Source of the DNA: Trichobilharzia szidati
Lineage: Eukaryota > Platyhelminthes > Trematoda > Strigeidida > Schistosomatidae
Direction: 5' to 3'
Assembly: GCA_944472155.2 (NCBI GenBank)
Contig: OX235273.1
Span: 1,461,204-1,525,203 of the forward strand
Length of the DNA stretch: 64,000 nucleotides
Made by a program: the position numbers and the translations under genes. Shown here in pieces: positions 31,737 to 42,010 of this stretch; the first letter of the stretch is position 1, and each line of letters begins with the position of its first letter. The notes below the pieces were generated by a model. It was not told the DNA's origin and made no database searches. It saw only the letters and a list, made by a program, of their open reading frames with translations.

Positions 31737-31795
31737 CATACCTTTACGTCCCTAGTAGGGCTAGTAGGGTTTCAGCCTTTAAATTCTCGAAACCA
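31737..31795 (-). mobile_element. SINE-A tail fragment
   Basis: TTTTTTTCATACCTTTACGT, then GGGTTTCAGCC, matches the reverse complement of the SINE-A tail only. Confidence 0.4.
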
Positions 31796-31799
31796 TGTA

Positions 31800-33364
31800 A
31801 AGCAATTAACGGGACTGAGCATAACTCAAGTTAAGAACAGTGAATCCCCTTCAAATTCGGTTGAATTATACTCAGTCTAACCAATTAAAGTTACTCAATT
31901 TGCTCATTTGATGTTATTTCATTTTCTACCGATTAACGTCTTCTGTGTTACATAATCTACAAATTTAAAGACACTACTTTAGAAATATTCCTCTTATTGT
32001 TAAGATAATTTAGTGAATTTATGCGACTGTACAGTATGAGAATAATATCTCTGAAAGAGTAACTCTTCACTGAATGATGTTTCTTTTTAAATGACTAGAC
32101 GGGTTTTTTTAAGGTTGCTTAAATATTTTGCACTTGCTATTTAACAACTAACATATTTGCATATTGGAACATTGTACTTCAGATGACAAGTAAGGACACC
32201 AGTCGTTCTCTTAGGCACACCACAAATTGATGAAGATCTTAATGTTTTCTAACATAAACTAAACAAAATATCATATAAATGTATGAATTTGGGGGGTGGG
32301 TTGGTGGGTTGCTACGTTACATATCAAAAGTTATACATAATAGAGAGAGAATTGAAAGTTTTGTTTACGTGTTCATGTGTATCGCCTCTTTCTGAATATG
32401 TGGACCTCTTCTACAGTCAGCCGTTAACCTATGCATGCTGTATGAATACGAGGCTATGAAACATTTGAGAAGATTTTAGTATTTTTACTAATAATGAATT
32501 AGTCAGTTATCAAAGGGTTTGTACTGGGGATTTTCTATTGTCTAGGGAATAACATGTCATAAGCAACGAATACTTACTTAAACTAGCGAATTAATATTTG
32601 GATATTTAGATGATAATGGGATTAGGTAATTAGAAAAGTGGACACTAAGATTGAAGGATAGACAAATATGCATACGTACAACGACCGTCAGTTACAAAGT
32701 ATCCTTTCAAATGATTAATGTTTAGAAGAGACTGATGCATGTGTTTGACCATTTGAAGTTTGTTCATTTTCAAGTTGTTCTTTAAGGTCAGACGAAATTT
32801 TGAGATCACAATTTCTGTTACTCCAGCTACTTGTGTGTTCTATGTCAGATAAGTTTTTTTACTTGATGAACTTGAGTGTTAGGAGACGAAACAAACGCTT
32901 TGAGCTATTAAATAAAACGATTGAACAATCTCCAAGGTAGTATGGTATCTCAAGATCTGTTGGTTCAAATTATTACTCATCAGACCCCATCAGACCGACA
33001 AAGGAAGTGATGTGGCACCACTGTTTATTGTGATACACTGAATTTTAGCACAGAACAGGATACACTGAATGGTAATAGGTCCCGTTTCACTTGTCAGTAC
33101 TAATCAACAAAATAGAGTAGGTGAGCAGTTTTCTGTGGAACATGAAGAAACAAATATTGGGATTCCTGATTCCTAGAGATACAATGAATTTTGTCGCTTT
33201 CGTAACCCATGGATTTCATTTAAAAATCATTGGGATCCAGTAAGAATCTCACGGTCTTTTGAGACTCCTCAAAGATATACGCTGAGAACAATAAGGTTAA
33301 AAGTCGATTATGATGACTATTAAGTGGTTGGAGGTGAAGTCTGTTGATCTATGAATTTGAACTC
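31800..33364. other. Long non-coding stretch with a G-rich tract
   Basis: No gene or repeat recognised over 1.5 kb. A G-quadruplex-like tract GGGGGGTGGGTTGGTGGG lies at 32291-32308 on the plus strand. Confidence 0.4.
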
Positions 33365-33490
33365 CTATTAGTAACCGATATAGCGTCACCGCCAACCAAT
33401 GATATCGATTTGCATCTCCTTCACGTCGGATAGGATTTATCCAGCTGGCCACGACATTTCACTAGAAATTCAAGCTTATCCCGATGGCTC
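33365..33490 (-). mobile_element. tRNA/hammerhead SINE (THH) upstream-block fragment
   Basis: AGCGTCACCGCCAACCAATG, then ATCTCCTTCACGTCGG, matches the block beside the head in THH copies (AGCGTGACTGCCGCCAACCA at 43270). Head and ribozyme are not clearly present. Confidence 0.4.
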
Positions 33491-33990
33491 AATACTCAGC
33501 GTCCTGGGATCGTAACCTGAATGTTCTACGTCCAATTTTTGAAGATGTTATGTGTGCGGACTGCTAGAGAGCCACAAAGTGATATTGTTTCATGTTTAAA
33601 TCTTCAGTGATACACATATATTGCTGATATCAGAATCTGGTTGTCTGTTGTGCTATAGACAATCTTTATATTTTTTCAAGGGAACTTTGCATTACTTATA
33701 TTACAATGCTTTTTTCAGTTTTGGAATTACCTGTACGTACTACTGGCTTTATGTACATATTTCATTATTCTTGATACTGATGATCTTAAGGTAACTGTCG
33801 TAGCAGAATTCAAGATTTTTGTTCCATCCAGCTCGGATTTATTCAACTCTATTTGTTTTCACTTGACACCAGTAGCAATCGTCACAGCTATTATTCACTA
33901 AACCATTATGTTTCACCATTCACGTAAAGTATGATGAGATTCAGGTCCTAATAATCTGGTTGTTGGAATTTTCATTTGTTAGTTAGTCCT
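33491..33990. other. Non-coding, nothing recognised
   Basis: No repeat partner or frame noticed. Confidence 0.4.
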
Positions 33991-33991
33991 T

Positions 33992-34880
33992 AAAACTTAT
34001 TGTAACGATCAAAACCAATTTGTTGTGGTCTGAACGTAGGAAATCTATCTCTGAGTCCTTATTTATGGCTGATAAAACTTCTTTGAGAGATATTTAGTTA
34101 CAAAACGCTCCAAAGATCTGTGTTTTTTTCCCTTCACGTTTCCCGGTGGAACATAGAGCTTTAAGCTAGTAGCTTGAAGTTTCTGTAGCAGTGTTTATTT
34201 TACAGGATGGGGTTGCTAGCCTCATGCCCAACCTTTCCTCTTCACCACCATTATTTCTGGCTTAGCGAGGTAAAGGAGTGCGCCGGCCGGGGATCGAACC
34301 CCGGACCATGACCATGGTCGGCGAGCGACCTAACCGCTATGCCACCGACGCACTAGATCTGTGTAGCCCTTTATATTCAACATTAATAGCAACAAAAACG
34401 CAAAATCACCTCAACGGTGCTGTTATGCAGCTATACAAGAAAGGTAACATTTTAACTATGAAGCAAGTACTTAGAATTTAGTAGAATATTCAAAACATGG
34501 CTAAATCAAAGGCTCTCTTCACACTGAATCACACACCAAAACTTCCCACAGATCGTCCGAGGTCAGATGCACCTTGAATCCCTAAAACACAATTGTACAT
34601 GTAACATAACGCATTATTGATGGATCACGCAACCATAAAGAGAAGCATTAAAATCAAAAATTAAGCGGGAACAAAGACGAATAATAAGGATAACGTCAGT
34701 ATGCAGTATGTAAATGTAAGAACAGTAATATGCAGTCCAGGAGAAAAACGCATAATGAATACAAAGTTAGTTGGAACATCCAGATCAGTATCAATATTGC
34801 AACTATATCATTCAGGAGAGACCTTCCAAACAATTATTCCGTTACAAAGGATAACTAGTAATATTTCAAGATGGGTGGTT
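33992..34880 (+). repeat. LTR-like dispersed repeat, copy 4, split by SINE-A
   Basis: Starts TTGTAACGATCAAAACC, then TTGTGGTCTGAACGTAGG. It is interrupted by a SINE at 34123-34354 and resumes at TGTGTAGCCC. Later landmarks are GAAGCAAGTACTTAGAATTT, AGAATATTCAAAACATGG, ACAGTAATATGCAGTCC and CCAAACAATTATTCCGTTAC. Without the SINE it is about 650 bp, like copy 3. Confidence 0.5.
34123..34354 (-). mobile_element. SINE-A with 9-bp target-site duplication
   Basis: AGATCTGTG lies at 34114-34122 and 34355-34363. On the minus strand the head is GTGCGTCGGTGGCATAGCGG then GGGGTTCGATCCCCGGCC, and the body GGCATGAGGCTAGCAACCCC is followed by a tail with TAAAGCTCTATGTTCCACCG and GGGAAACGTGAAGGG. The B box is the best conserved in the family. 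Confidence 0.85.
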
Positions 34881-35477
34881 TGTGTACCTTGAGACTGAGT
34901 GAAAACATACTCGCTTTCAAAGTATATTTAGCAAGTGTCCCTACGGAAACACCAACATTTTGATGAGATGTGGAAACCCCGGTGAAACCTGAGAACTGAT
35001 ATGCATTTTAAATTGTTAGCATCTGAATTCCATTACAAGAATTTACTGACAGGCGGCTGACTTCATGACTTGAAAAACTTCAGAAAATCTTCATGTATCT
35101 CAAAAAGTTTTGAATGAACACCATAGTAGCATTTCAAAACTAAAAAGGAACGAATTCAAGCAGTTCTGTATTTGATGTGAGTTGGTAATGAAGTGAATCT
35201 TTAAAATAACGTAACTCTTACAAATGTGACTAGTAAAAACATAAACTACTTTTATCTACATTCATGACAATTTTGTCAGATATTCTTCTCTAAACAGAAC
35301 TGTGACTGCGAGTATATATATTTATAATACTGATATGATTTAACACTTACTCATGAATGATGAAAATGCATATTTAGTGAGAACATTCATTACCTTTTCT
35401 GTGACATAGCATGTATTTTACACTGATTGACTATATATAACTGAGATACTGGATCCTTAATAACATATTGGCGCCAG
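34881..35477. other. Non-coding, nothing recognised
   Basis: AT-rich interval before the Jockey-like 3' UTR. Confidence 0.4.
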
Positions 35478-36325
35478 AGACAATGTTAAGCGTGAAACCT
35501 ATAACTTGCTTTGTTATTAATAACATAATTTTAGGCTCTTTTATTTCTCTCTTATTCTGTATTCTATAGTGAACTCCTTCTCAAACATACTTAGCTACCT
35601 AAACTATTAACATTGGCTTACATTTTTGTACTTTACTGTATTCCTTCTTTTGTATATCCACTGGTTCCGGCTATATTAGCTCTGTGAGTATTATAAAATT
35701 GTCCTGTCATTGACCATCATGTAATTATTAGTTTTGTGCTTGTTTTTTCTTATTTTTTTTATTTTTTTTCGGCAATATTAAACTGACAATCATTGGTTGT
35801 GAACGCCATAGTCACCACCTTAGAAAATTTTGTATTATTCACGATTACTCACACTACCACTACAAACACTCCATTAGACCTGACAATAAAAAACAAAACA
35901 CAACCCCGAAATGTTATTTTATGATTGTATAGGGTTGTTTCAACAAAATTAACTGATCATCTTGGCGATAAACATTCTTAAATATCATTTCATAACTTCT
36001 TGTATGACTATAGCTTTACTGTCACCATGCATAAACATATCATAGCTTCCACTACCCAATACTGAGTTATTATTATTATTTGCTGTTTATTTTTCCTTTA
36101 TACTTCTTGGTATTTTTTCGCATTTTTTAAAAATTATTTGGTGTTTTTCCTGTTTTTTTTTCCGTAGCTCTCTTTATATTTATTTGTATATTTTAGTTTT
36201 TGAAAATACTCCTTTTAAACGTTGCATAAAATTAGATGCAAATATTGTAGATATGTGCTGCAAATTCCACACTGTACCACTAGTACTGTTTCTGGAATAA
36301 AGCAAATTATTATTATTATTGTACA
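35478..36325 (+). mobile_element. Jockey-like LINE 3' UTR, copy 2
   Basis: Matches the minus-strand 7466-8300 region throughout: CAATGTTAAGCGTGAAACCT, CACTACCACTACAAACACT, CATAACTTCTTGTATGACTA and TACCACTAGTACTGTTTCTG with AATAAAGCAAATTATTATTA at the end. No coding sequence is left. Includes a T-rich tract at 35748-35770. Confidence 0.7.
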
Positions 36326-36914
36326 GACGATTCATTGACACCCGAGGATTAATTTGATGTTATTTGGCGGTTTTTTTTGAGATCTGGACTACAAAAATAC
36401 TTCATCATTGTATCGGATATAATTCCCCTTATTCACTTTGTTTTAATCTATTAAAATATGAACTCTAATGGCGTTTTATACTCTCGCGAATATTCAATAT
36501 GTCTACAGACTGCTGATTCTCAGATTTCTACTAAACTTGAGAAAAAGTAGAATCGCGTGGATGGCTACATATTCCAGTACATGAGGTAATAATTCCTGAG
36601 ATTTTTATTACAAACTGTCACTGCCTGAGAAATAAAACTGAATACCTATAGTCTTCAACTATTCAGCTGTCTCTGGGTCAAAGATTTTACTGCTTCACCT
36701 TTCTTAAGTTTTGATTTCTACTGAATGTTGAGGATTTCCCGGAGAAGGCTTCATATCAGACAAATGTTTGTCAAGAGATTTACTGCCAGTTACTATTTCA
36801 CTTAAAGATCCTGGATAAATCAATTTTAATTATATTTCTATACTAAGACCAACAAGAGACAATTCAAAAGCTAGAATAGTGCATTCATTAGAATTAGTGA
36901 GAAGGGTAATTAAA
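36326..36914. other. Non-coding, nothing recognised
   Basis: No element noticed. Confidence 0.4.
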
Positions 36915-37085
36915 TTGCGTAAACTATTGATATATAATTTTAATTTATTTGATCTGTCCCAGAATGCTCAAACTTTTCACTGACGTTAATCCTGGACAAA
37001 GGGAAACTATTATGTAATAATCTCCGCTGAAAATTCTGTAGATTGTATAAATACTGTCCAGAATAAAGCTATTATTATTATTGCT
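36915..37085 (+). mobile_element. PLE-A tail fused to a Jockey-like 3' tail
   Basis: 36915-36990 (GTAAACTATTGATATATAAT, then TTATTTGATCTGTCCCAGAA, TGCTCAAACTTTTCACTG) matches the PLE-A tail at 60615-60685. 36990-37085 (GCTGAAAATTCTGTAGATTG, ATACTGTCCAGAATAAAGCT, ATTATTATTATTG) is a Jockey-like 3' end. Both are tiny and in the same orientation. Confidence 0.55.
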
Positions 37086-37260
37086 ATTATGGTGATTAGT
37101 GGAGAACACTGGCGTTTGGAACAATCGATGTTGGGTTTGAGTCACACTGGGAACATCATCACTGACTGACCGGTCTCATATAAGACAAAGTGCTCATCCT
37201 AGATTGCACTGATAATTACCATCTATCAAAAAACACAGTAATTTGAAACCTTCGAGAGCT
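37086..37260 (+). mobile_element. Smα-type hammerhead SINE unit
   Basis: TTGGGTTTGAGTCACACTGG (B-box-like), ACATCATCACTGACTGACCG, GTCTCATATAAGACAAAGTG, ATCCTAGATTGCACTG and TACCATCTATC follow the Smα order. Core CTGACCG has two invariant changes, and GAAA is CAAA. The 168-codon minus-strand frame at 37194-37700 runs through part of this unit. It has no recognisable motif and I do not treat it as a gene. Confidence 0.6.
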
Positions 37261-37856
37261 TCTAATATCCTACAAAAACTCATAACTTTATCCCAAAAAC
37301 ATTCCAAAAGTCTGTTTGAGTCTTTTCGAACATTCAGTGGTTTGTTTACTCGAACTGGTTTCCATTTGGTGGGAGACAACAGTGGCGACCATTGCTTAAT
37401 CGTATGCTGAATGGCAGAGGAATGGAGAAATACATTGAGAAGTATTACTGCATATTTTGTTAACGTGTATTCACAGAATTTGCATATAGTAACTTTTAAT
37501 CCTGTCTCCTGGACGGTGGAGAAATAAACAATCGTTTTTGTCCTTCCGTTTTCTGATGATCCGCGTTGGGTAATGTGCATGGTATATGACGTGTCAAGCC
37601 TAGTCTTCTGGAATCGGCGGTAGGTTGGGGATCTTTTACGATCTGGACGTTGACATGGTGTTAAAGTGGAAATTGAAGTCAAGATAGGAGTAATTTTCAC
37701 TACAGTAAAATGGTGGACTATATTGTCTGTGATATTTTAAAGTTTTTAAGTTCTGACTTTGTGAGCATTTGTTTGCAAACATGGAGATTATTCAATGAAT
37801 GGATAGAAGGTAGAGAACCACTGCAAACCGAAGCATATTGGACAGATGCTTTGTTA
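37261..37856. other. Interval with an unexplained 168-codon frame
   Basis: Minus-strand frame 37194-37700 (MKITPILTSISTLTPCQRPD, ending DGNYQCNLG) is the longest non-element frame on its strand for many kilobases. Its C-terminal end lies in Smα sequence, and it has no domain signature. Chance is the simplest reading. Confidence 0.3.
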
Positions 37857-38838
37857 TAGTTTACAGTTTACAATTTACTTAGGATAGTAGGCTATATGCC
37901 TGTGTTAATCCTTTCGATTTGTTACACACAGGAGGTCCAGTCTCGCCTTGAATGAATCAACGGATGGCGCTGATACGACGTGTTCCGGTAGGGAGTTCCA
38001 GTGGTTCACATTTCGATGCGAAAAACGAATCTCCAGACGCAGACGATTTGACCGTGGTTTTTGAACTTTGAGGTGATGTCCTCGCGATTGGTTGGTGCTA
38101 GGAGGAAGAAATAAATTAGATAAATTAGCTCCAAAATCATTTCGTAGGATACGGTATGCTACTATTAGGTTACCCCTAAGTCGTCTTTATGACAGTGAAA
38201 ATAAACCCAGTCGATTTAACCTTTCCTCATATGAGATGGTTGAGAAACCCTTCATTAGTTCCTACTCTTTGCACCCTTTCTAATAAGTCTATTTCGTATT
38301 TGAAACACAGGTTCGCTGCCTGGATCCCATATTCCAAATGACGTCTGATATAAGTCAGATATAATATACGAAATATTTCAGCGTCAAAATTCGCAAAAGG
38401 CTTGCGTATGGCCCATAATATTCGAAAACCCTTAGTGGCTGCAGCTCTACAGTTTGTTGCTGTTTACAAGTCATGCTGCACAACCACTCCCAAGTCCTTG
38501 TACTCAGTGACCACTGGGAGAGTAATGCCACTCATTGAGTAATTGTGGACGTGACTATGAGATACATGCATAACTACACTCTTGCTTAAGTTAATCTCCA
38601 AGGCCCAGTGCTTACACCAATCACTTAACAAGTTTAAATCTTCCTGCAAAGCAAGTTGATCACTGTCATCGTGTAAAGCCCTCCATATCTTGATGTCATC
38701 AGCAAACAGTAAGCAGGATGACTTAACTACCGATGGAATCTCATTAACATAAATCAGGAAAAGAAGTGGGCCTAGAATTGTACCCTGAGGAACGCCACTC
38801 TCAAGCGATTCCCATTTTGTTAAAACCCCGGGTCGTAA
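37857..38838 (-). mobile_element. CR1-like LINE (SR1 type), copy 2
   Basis: Opposite-strand relative of copy 1, from the same 3' end (AGTTTACAGTTTACAATTTA on plus) to a truncation near 38829. It has the C-terminus, thumb and palm motif C but lacks the fingers and motif A. By eye it is well above 90 per cent identical to copy 1 where they overlap. Confidence 0.85.
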
Positions 38839-38868
38839 CTTTTTATTAGTGAGCATCAACGACTTCAC
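38464..38868 (-). pseudogene. CR1-like RT, palm motifs B-C and thumb
   Basis: 134 codons: TKWESLESGVPQGTILGPLL (motif B with an intact CAG glutamine), FLIYVNEIPS, CLLFADDIKIW (motif C, catalytic aspartates intact), LNLLSDWCKHW, then VVTEYKDLGVVVQHDL followed by TAA at the same codon as in copy 1. The first ~10 residues come from non-element flank. Downstream of the TAA the frame continues through KGFRILWAIRKPF to later frameshifts. Confidence 0.85.
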
Positions 38869-39599
38869 GAGGATGCAGTATCAGTACATTTTCTTTAAGG
38901 GAATGATGGAGTAATTTTTGGCTGTTACGGTTAAAACAGTATTGTTTATCTACAATGGGAATTTTTAATTTCTGTGTCAGTAATTATGCGTACCTGCTTG
39001 TTTATCTGTTTGCGTTTATTTTTATAAAAAATTTCGAAATATTCTATGCTTATTTATGCAGTGAAAACACAAAGTGATTTGAAAACACAGGAAATGATCG
39101 AGCATACTTATTCAAGTGGTAAACTGTAATAATACCCCACTTAGCTCCTTCAAAAGTGGTGTTCACTGATGAGTAAAGAGCATTTTGAGTTATTCAACAC
39201 TAATAGATGTTGATTTGCATTCGTATGTGGGTTAATATTCCAGTTTAGCAAGCATAAAATATTGTTTCCATCATTTATAATAACAAAGGAATATCTTTTC
39301 CTGATAGATAAACTGGAAAATAAATACAGAATTTGTAATTGAATTTCCCTCCCTTTTTTAAATTTATTTTTGCGCCGGATTTCGCCATTTTAGCTATTCA
39401 AACAAAACTTTTTGTAATATCGAAAAGAGTAGGTTTCAATTTGTTGATAATTGTGAAAACAAATTCTGTTCTGTTTATAAGATATCTAGATGTATACTGC
39501 TATAAAATAACAGGAAGTGTACCTCAGTGTATCATAGGATTGTTCACCTTAGAAATTGATATATTAACAAGGACCGAATTCTGTTCGTGCTGAAGCGTA
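38869..39599. other. Non-coding, nothing recognised
   Basis: The 84-codon frame at 39339-39593 is hydrophobic and phenylalanine-rich with no family signature. Confidence 0.35.
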
Positions 39600-39790
39600 C
39601 TCTAAGTTAGGTTATCAAGTTTCGATGCTTCCATGCTCCATCAGTACAACATCTTCAACACTACTTTCACATTTATGTTGTCCAGAAGGACAATGAAGGC
39701 TTCACAACTGAACTACTCAATCCTGGGGAAGAACCACGTGGCGTTAAAAATGTCTCTATTATTTCAGGGGCAGCCTTTCAAACTTCAGGA
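39600..39790 (+). repeat. Fragment of the 1.35-kb duplicated unit
   Basis: TGTCCAGAAGGACAATGAAG and the following GAACTACTCAATCCTGGGGA resemble TTTCCAAAAGGACAATGAAG at 56098 and its continuation. Short and diverged. Confidence 0.35.
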
Positions 39791-39966
39791 AATTCAAAGG
39801 TATCAATAAATAAAATTTGGTGCCTGATGTGGCTTTCTCATCTTGTCAGCCTGGTGGGCCAACGCCTTGACGTTAGAAATAGGTGATCGTTGGTTTCAAA
39901 TGTCTATCTCATTCAGGTACATCCAGTGGACAAGTCCCTAGTTGGAGAGATTTACTTTCTGACACA

Positions 39967-40665
39967 TTATTATATTATTATTATTGTTCCCTTGGGTTCC
40001 TAGTGGAACATAGGGCTTCAACTGCACGTCTCCACTTGCTTCTGTCTTCTGCTGTACTTTTCACCTGCATCCATGTTAGTCCATACTGTTTCAACTCTTC
40101 TTCACACTATCTTCTCCATGTCACCCTTGGACGTCCCACTCGCCGCTTCCGTTTCGGGTTCCACTCGAGCGTCTGACGCGCGATGTCACCCAAAGGCCTC
40201 CTCAGCGAGTGTCCAATCCATCTCCACTTTCTCCTGCATATTTGTTGGGCGATTCGTTCTTGTTTTGTTTCTTCCCATAGCTTCTTGTTGGTGATTCTTT
40301 CCGGCCATCTGATCTTCAGTATAGAGCGAAAACATTTGTTGATAAAGGTCTGCAACGGGCTGTTGGAAATATTCTTTGTGACACACTGGCCAAGTTTGTG
40401 ATCCGTATAGAAGAACTGACTTGACGTTTGTATTGAAAATCCGAATCATTTGTTGTTGATGCAGGCTGAGTGACGAAGATTTCCAGATTGGTTTCAGGTT
40501 GATGAATGTGTTTCTCGCCTTCCTGATTCTCGATTTGACATCCTCGTCCGTTTCTCCTGTAGTTGAGACAATGCTTCCTAGATAAGTGAATGAAGTAACC
40601 TCTTTCAAATCCCTCCCGTTGATGGTGATTGGCGCTGGATGTTGCTGCTGTTGTTGTTGTTCCCC
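39967..40665 (-). mobile_element. RTE-A LINE, well-preserved 3' fragment
   Basis: The minus-strand frame at 40186-40608 starts MKEVTSFTYLGSIVSTTGET and has DEDVKSRIRKARNTFINLKP, then LLYGSQTWPV and QQPVADLYQQ. A shifted frame at 40107-40355 carries FINKCFRSILKIRWPERITN, RRKWRWIGHSLRRPLGDIAR and NPKRKRRVGRPRVTWRR. One frameshift and a few substitutions separate it from an open frame. The 3' end is CCCAAGGGAACAATAATAA on the minus strand. Confidence 0.85.
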
Positions 40666-40975
40666 TTTTTGAATTTGAATAAAGGAAGAAGAACAGTTTG
40701 TACAGACTGTAATGAATGGACTATAGTAAAAAATACGCCAAGAAGTTATTTATTTAGTTCAGATGCAGAAAAGATTGGAAACGGTATGCGAGGCTGAAAT
40801 TTAACAGTCTAAAAGACTACAGTTCACTTGTGTCACTGTAGTATTAAATAGTTTCGTATCGGTAATAGAATTTGACAGTATCAACAATTTTCTATAGTTT
40901 GGTTTGTAAGGGTTAGTTATGTTTTTACGAGTTGATCACGGATTGATATCAGTTAGAGAACCATTGAAAACCAGG

Positions 40976-41030
40976 GAGTAATGGACAGCTGTTTTATCCT
41001 AGTTTGGGAATCATAGGCAGTACGCACCCA
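40976..41030 (-). ncRNA. Hammerhead-like motif, left arm of foldback 2
   Basis: GTACTG stem strand, a core read as CCTATGA, TCCCAAACTAGGA stem II region, TAAAACAGCTGTC, and CATTAC as stem I partner. More degenerate than foldback 1. Confidence 0.4.
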
Positions 41031-41139
41031 CTGGGATTCGAACCCAGGACCTCCGTGAGCCATTGAATCGGGTCTCAGTGGCTGAATGTTACACGAGCTT
41101 GCCTTGTAACCGGAAGGTCCTGGTTTCGAGTCCCAGTGG

Positions 41140-41195
41140 GTGCGTACTGCCAGTGACTCCCGAACTAAGGTGAAACAGCTGTTCAGTACTCCTTG
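41140..41195 (+). ncRNA. Hammerhead-like motif, right arm of foldback 2
   Basis: GTACTG then CCAGTGA core, CTCCCGAACTAAGG stem II region, GTGAAACAGCTGTTCAGTAC with the GAAA box and self-complementary CAGCTG retained. The cleavage-site triplet is GTT. Confidence 0.4.
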
Positions 41196-41394
41196 GTTTT
41201 CAATGGTTCTCCAACTGATATCAATCCGCGATCAACTCGTTAAAAGTATCAAGAATTGTAGAATGAATAATACAATGGTAATAAAATGAGCCAGGAGTGT
41301 AAGTTAAATGGAGGCTGAAACTAATTTATGAAAAATTCCAATCTAAACAATAATAAGAAAAATCATGTAGGTCAGCGAATAGGCTCTTTTTGGA

Positions 41395-42010
41395 GGCAAA
41401 TTCATTTTCTCCAGCCGTACAGTCGTATTCATATACAATAGAAAATGAATCTAAAATCCCCTTTCTTGATGTTAAACTTGCAAGAAGGGCCGACGGAGTT
41501 GTAAGAAGGTCCACTGATAGGAAACACACATAAAACAGCCAACCGACGGGTTTTGTACATCTGGTTAACAACTGGACCTAAGCGGAAGCTAATTATTTCT
41601 CTTGCCACTCAAGTCCGACGCACCTGTAGCACTTATGCTCCCGAAAGGTGAATTAGACTTCATGAAAAAAAGATATACACCAAGGTTGACTGACAAGAAC
41701 ACCAAGCTGAAGATTCAGAAACAAGAGACTTAATCGGTGCTTAAAAAAAGAATACACGAACCTTGACTTCAAAGGTGACCTACTTTGTGTTTTCCTTAAG
41801 AGGAGAATTTTGGCTTCTTTAGGAAGAAATTTCTACGCATCAATGCTAGGAATAGTATTCTCCCGTCGCCAACTTATCTGCAGAAACTCAAGGGACAAGT
41901 TCTCTCAGCTGACCACTTCTGTGTATGTATATCAATTCACCAGCTTTTGTGGAGTCAGGAATATATATTCGTCGTTTGGCGAGAATCTTGTCTAAGAGGT
42001 TTCAAGAATG
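41395..42010 (+). pseudogene. Penelope-like element, lineage C, RT C-terminus and linker relic
   Basis: In pieces across frames: YTIENESKIPFLDVKLARRA then DGVVRRSTDRKHT (the LPFLDV region), NLDFKGDLL, and the frame at 41810-41995 with MLGIVFSRRQLICRNSRDKF then SVYVYQFTSFCG and NIYSSFGENL, the start of the endonuclease. At least four stops or frameshifts. Same lineage as 6890-7265. Confidence 0.65.

Larger units (their letters stand above)
40905..41250. mobile_element. Inverted (foldback) tRNA/hammerhead SINE, THH copy 4
   Basis: Left arm 40921-41055 and right arm 41112-41245 are inverted complements over ~135 bp at roughly 85-90 per cent by eye. Each runs from the B-box region through the hammerhead-like segment to GATATCAATCCGCGATCAAC. 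A single tRNA-like core lies between (TCTCAGTGGCTGAATGTTAC and GGTTTCGAGTCCC, reading plus). Same plan as THH copy 3, with more divergence between the arms. Confidence 0.75.

Noticed and set aside
33990..34880. Complete LTR retrotransposon between LTR-like copies
   Set aside because: No gag, protease, RT or integrase motif lies between any two copies, and the spacing is filled with unrelated elements.
37194..37700. 168-codon minus-strand frame as a host gene
   Set aside because: No domain signature, no splice or start context, and its end runs into an Smα unit. Chance seems likelier.
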